DNA of 64,000 bases from Pachypanchax playfairii (taxonomy: Eukaryota; Chordata; Actinopteri; Cyprinodontiformes; Aplocheilidae). Below are positions 62,569-64,000 of the stretch, one piece after another (the stretch's first letter is position 1; the number at the start of each line of letters is the position of its first letter). The translations under genes and the position numbers were made by a program. The notes under the pieces are model-generated. The model saw only the letters and a list, made by a program, of their open reading frames with translations, had not been told where the DNA came from and made no database searches. Location of the stretch: contig SSNP01000109.1 of assembly GCA_006937955.1 (NCBI GenBank), positions 731,037 through 795,036 on the forward strand, given 5' to 3'.

Positions 62569-63613
62569 CAGCGGTCCCCAACCAGTTTACTATCAGGCAT
62601 CAGTTTTACAGACCAGCTACAAGATGAAATGATACAACTGGGATAAAAATGGAGGTATTATTAAAATATATGATTGAATTTGAACCATTGAATATGGTTT
62701 ATTGTTACATAGCAACAACAGCATAACATGAGTAACATCCTCTTCTATCTGGTCACTATGGTAACGTTTCAGCACACCTTCAAAATACAGTACACCTCAA
62801 CTAGTGCATGAAAAATAAGACTTACCCTCACACTGTTCATTGACTACGTTTACATGCTGTCAGTATTCAGGTTATAGTCGGTTTAAGTTCACTGTTTGGG
62901 TTTCTGAAACATTCCCGGATATGAGTATATTCAGGTTTTATGCCGGGTTATTGCTAATATCCTGGTTTTGAACGGGTTATTGTCTGCATGTAAACACTGT
63001 CATTGACACCAGCAGTTTGCTGCTGAAGTCCAGTTTTATTTGGGACACGTTCACTGCAGAAAAACCTGTTTGCACAGAGAGGATGGCAGAAATATCTGCA
63101 GGGTTTTTAGTGCTGTTGTGATGATCTCAGGGGATTTTGTCATGATTTTAATCCAGAACACCTTCAGAGTTGTTGTCCCGAACAGAAATTTATGACCGCC
63201 GTCGTTTGTGACCTCCAGCAGTTTTTACAGGTCTCGTTGCACAGAAACCACCTGTTGCAATAAATCTTTATTTTAAGTAGGACTCCTGCTGTTGCCTGTT
63301 TAATGTAGCTTTTTTTTTTTACTTTGGAACTGTAGGGTCTTTTTCTGTCTCCTCACTGTGACTTTTCCTCTTTGCAAAGATTCTTTCCAGATGCTTTCGT
63401 TATGTTAGCTTGTTTGGTTTTAGCGCGAACATATCACATGACCAAGTCAAACGTCTTGGCTTCTATCAAGAGCGAGTTGTAGATGGATGTAACAGAGAGA
63501 ATCTGGCCATTCCTCAAAATAAAACATTGTTTAGACTCAGATAATAAATATTTCTGGGCCTGAATGACCCATGGACCGGTACCGGTCCGCGGCCCGGGGG
63601 TTGGGGACCCCTG
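62569..63613. mobile_element. hAT (Charlie-like) non-autonomous element
   Basis: Ends CAGCGGTCCCCAACC and GGTTGGGGACCCCTG are inverted repeats with one mismatch. TTTTAAAG and TTCTAAAG, differing at one base, flank it as an 8-bp target duplication. No transposase frame. A smaller inverted-repeat element appears nested at about 62847-62998 (ACGTTTACATGC ... GCATGTAAAC). Confidence 0.88.
62847..62998. mobile_element. Nested short inverted-repeat element
   Basis: CGTTTACATGC and GCATGTAAAC bound about 150 bases of AT-rich text with internal fold-back phrases. It lies inside the hAT element and so is younger than it. Confidence 0.5.
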
Positions 63614-63704
63614 TTCTAAAGATGTTGTTGTCACTTTCATCCCACTGAGAGCTTGCAGTAAGTTAAAGAAGATTTAACCAGAGTTAAAACCTTGTTTACT
63701 CTCA

Positions 63705-63710
63705 AATAAA
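63705..63710 (+). terminator. Possible distal poly(A) signal, locus H
   Basis: AATAAA about 1.3 kb after the stop, beyond the hAT element. Another AATAAA lies inside the element at 63259-63264. No clear signal is seen in the 180 bases between the stop and the element. Confidence 0.3.
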
Positions 63711-63719
63711 AAACATTCC

Positions 63720-64000
63720 ACATTTTAATGTTTTTACTCTTTTCATTTGTATTAGGCATCAGGCTTGTAGTGACGAGGCCGATGCAGTATGCAACCAGAA
63801 CTCATTACATTTTATATACACATATCTATATCTGGCTATCTATATATATATATGTATATTGTTGTGTTTGTATGAACAAAACACTGTCTTTTTTATTCTT
63901 GCTTTTGTTCTTTTTCTAAAAGCAAGTAAATATTTAGGCTGTTACAAATGGTACTGACACTCGGTCACCTTGTGAAATAGTTATTATATAATACTGTTAT
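63720..64000. other. AT-rich window end
   Basis: Contains a short TA dinucleotide run at about 63838-63856. No gene seen. Confidence 0.6.

Overview
The window looks like nuclear DNA of a teleost fish, probably a percomorph. The evidence is introns with GT-AG borders, 3' poly(A) signals, C2H2 zinc-finger genes, and fish-type repeats: a Tc1 element, hAT and TTAA-flanked non-autonomous elements, L1 and L2 fragments, a tRNA-derived SINE, and CTGT and ATC-rich satellites. Species cannot be fixed from sequence alone. No rRNA, genuine tRNA or CRISPR was seen.

Seven protein-coding loci follow one another head to tail, all on the + strand. A (1681-6225) encodes a Myb/SANT-like factor of MYPOP/NAIF1 type. 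B (7951-15088, about 17 fingers), C (17008-22175, about 23 fingers) and D (27356-28596, 7 fingers, 5' end not found) encode multi-finger C2H2 proteins. E (31032-41350) encodes a ZNF576-like finger block, then a long disordered basic/acidic region. In phase-compatible exons it runs on into a piggyBac-transposase-derived domain that has lost its catalytic aspartates but kept the C-terminal Cys-rich domain. G (48265-49932) is a second ZNF576-like protein with two AT-hooks. H (55411-62382) has 11 fingers and a C-terminal tail with a PLDLS (CtBP-type) motif. Exon joins were reconstructed by hand from splice motifs and reading-frame phase. Shared features (phase-1 first-exon donors in A, B, C and G, related fingers, SUMO-type motifs, acidic linkers) suggest a tandem family of chromatin or transcription regulators. 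From memory, human MYPOP and ZNF576 both lie on chromosome 19q13, so this may be an ancient linkage.

Mobile DNA fills the introns and gaps. There is a 1.6 kb Tc1 element with an intact 340-codon transposase (23234-24834) and a solo end of the same family at 10164. Four copies of a small element flanked by TTAA, the piggyBac target, lie at 9270, 10448, 39108 and 59185. A 1.1 kb TTAA-flanked element lies at 25540. Three hAT-type elements have 8-bp target duplications (60307, 56798, 62569). A frameshifted, inverted copy of one piggyBac-domain exon lies in an intron of H and ends exactly at the terminus of a TTAA element.

Two stretches need care. Positions 42302-44752 and 44811-47261 are apparently identical 2.45 kb blocks separated by ten Ns inside a CTGT repeat, most likely an unmerged assembly overlap. 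Positions 51455-53725 are an ATC-rich minisatellite that is open in all three forward frames and should not be called a gene.

The most notable candidate is locus E as a zinc-finger/domesticated-piggyBac fusion of about 2180 residues, with related TTAA-flanked elements inside and around it.
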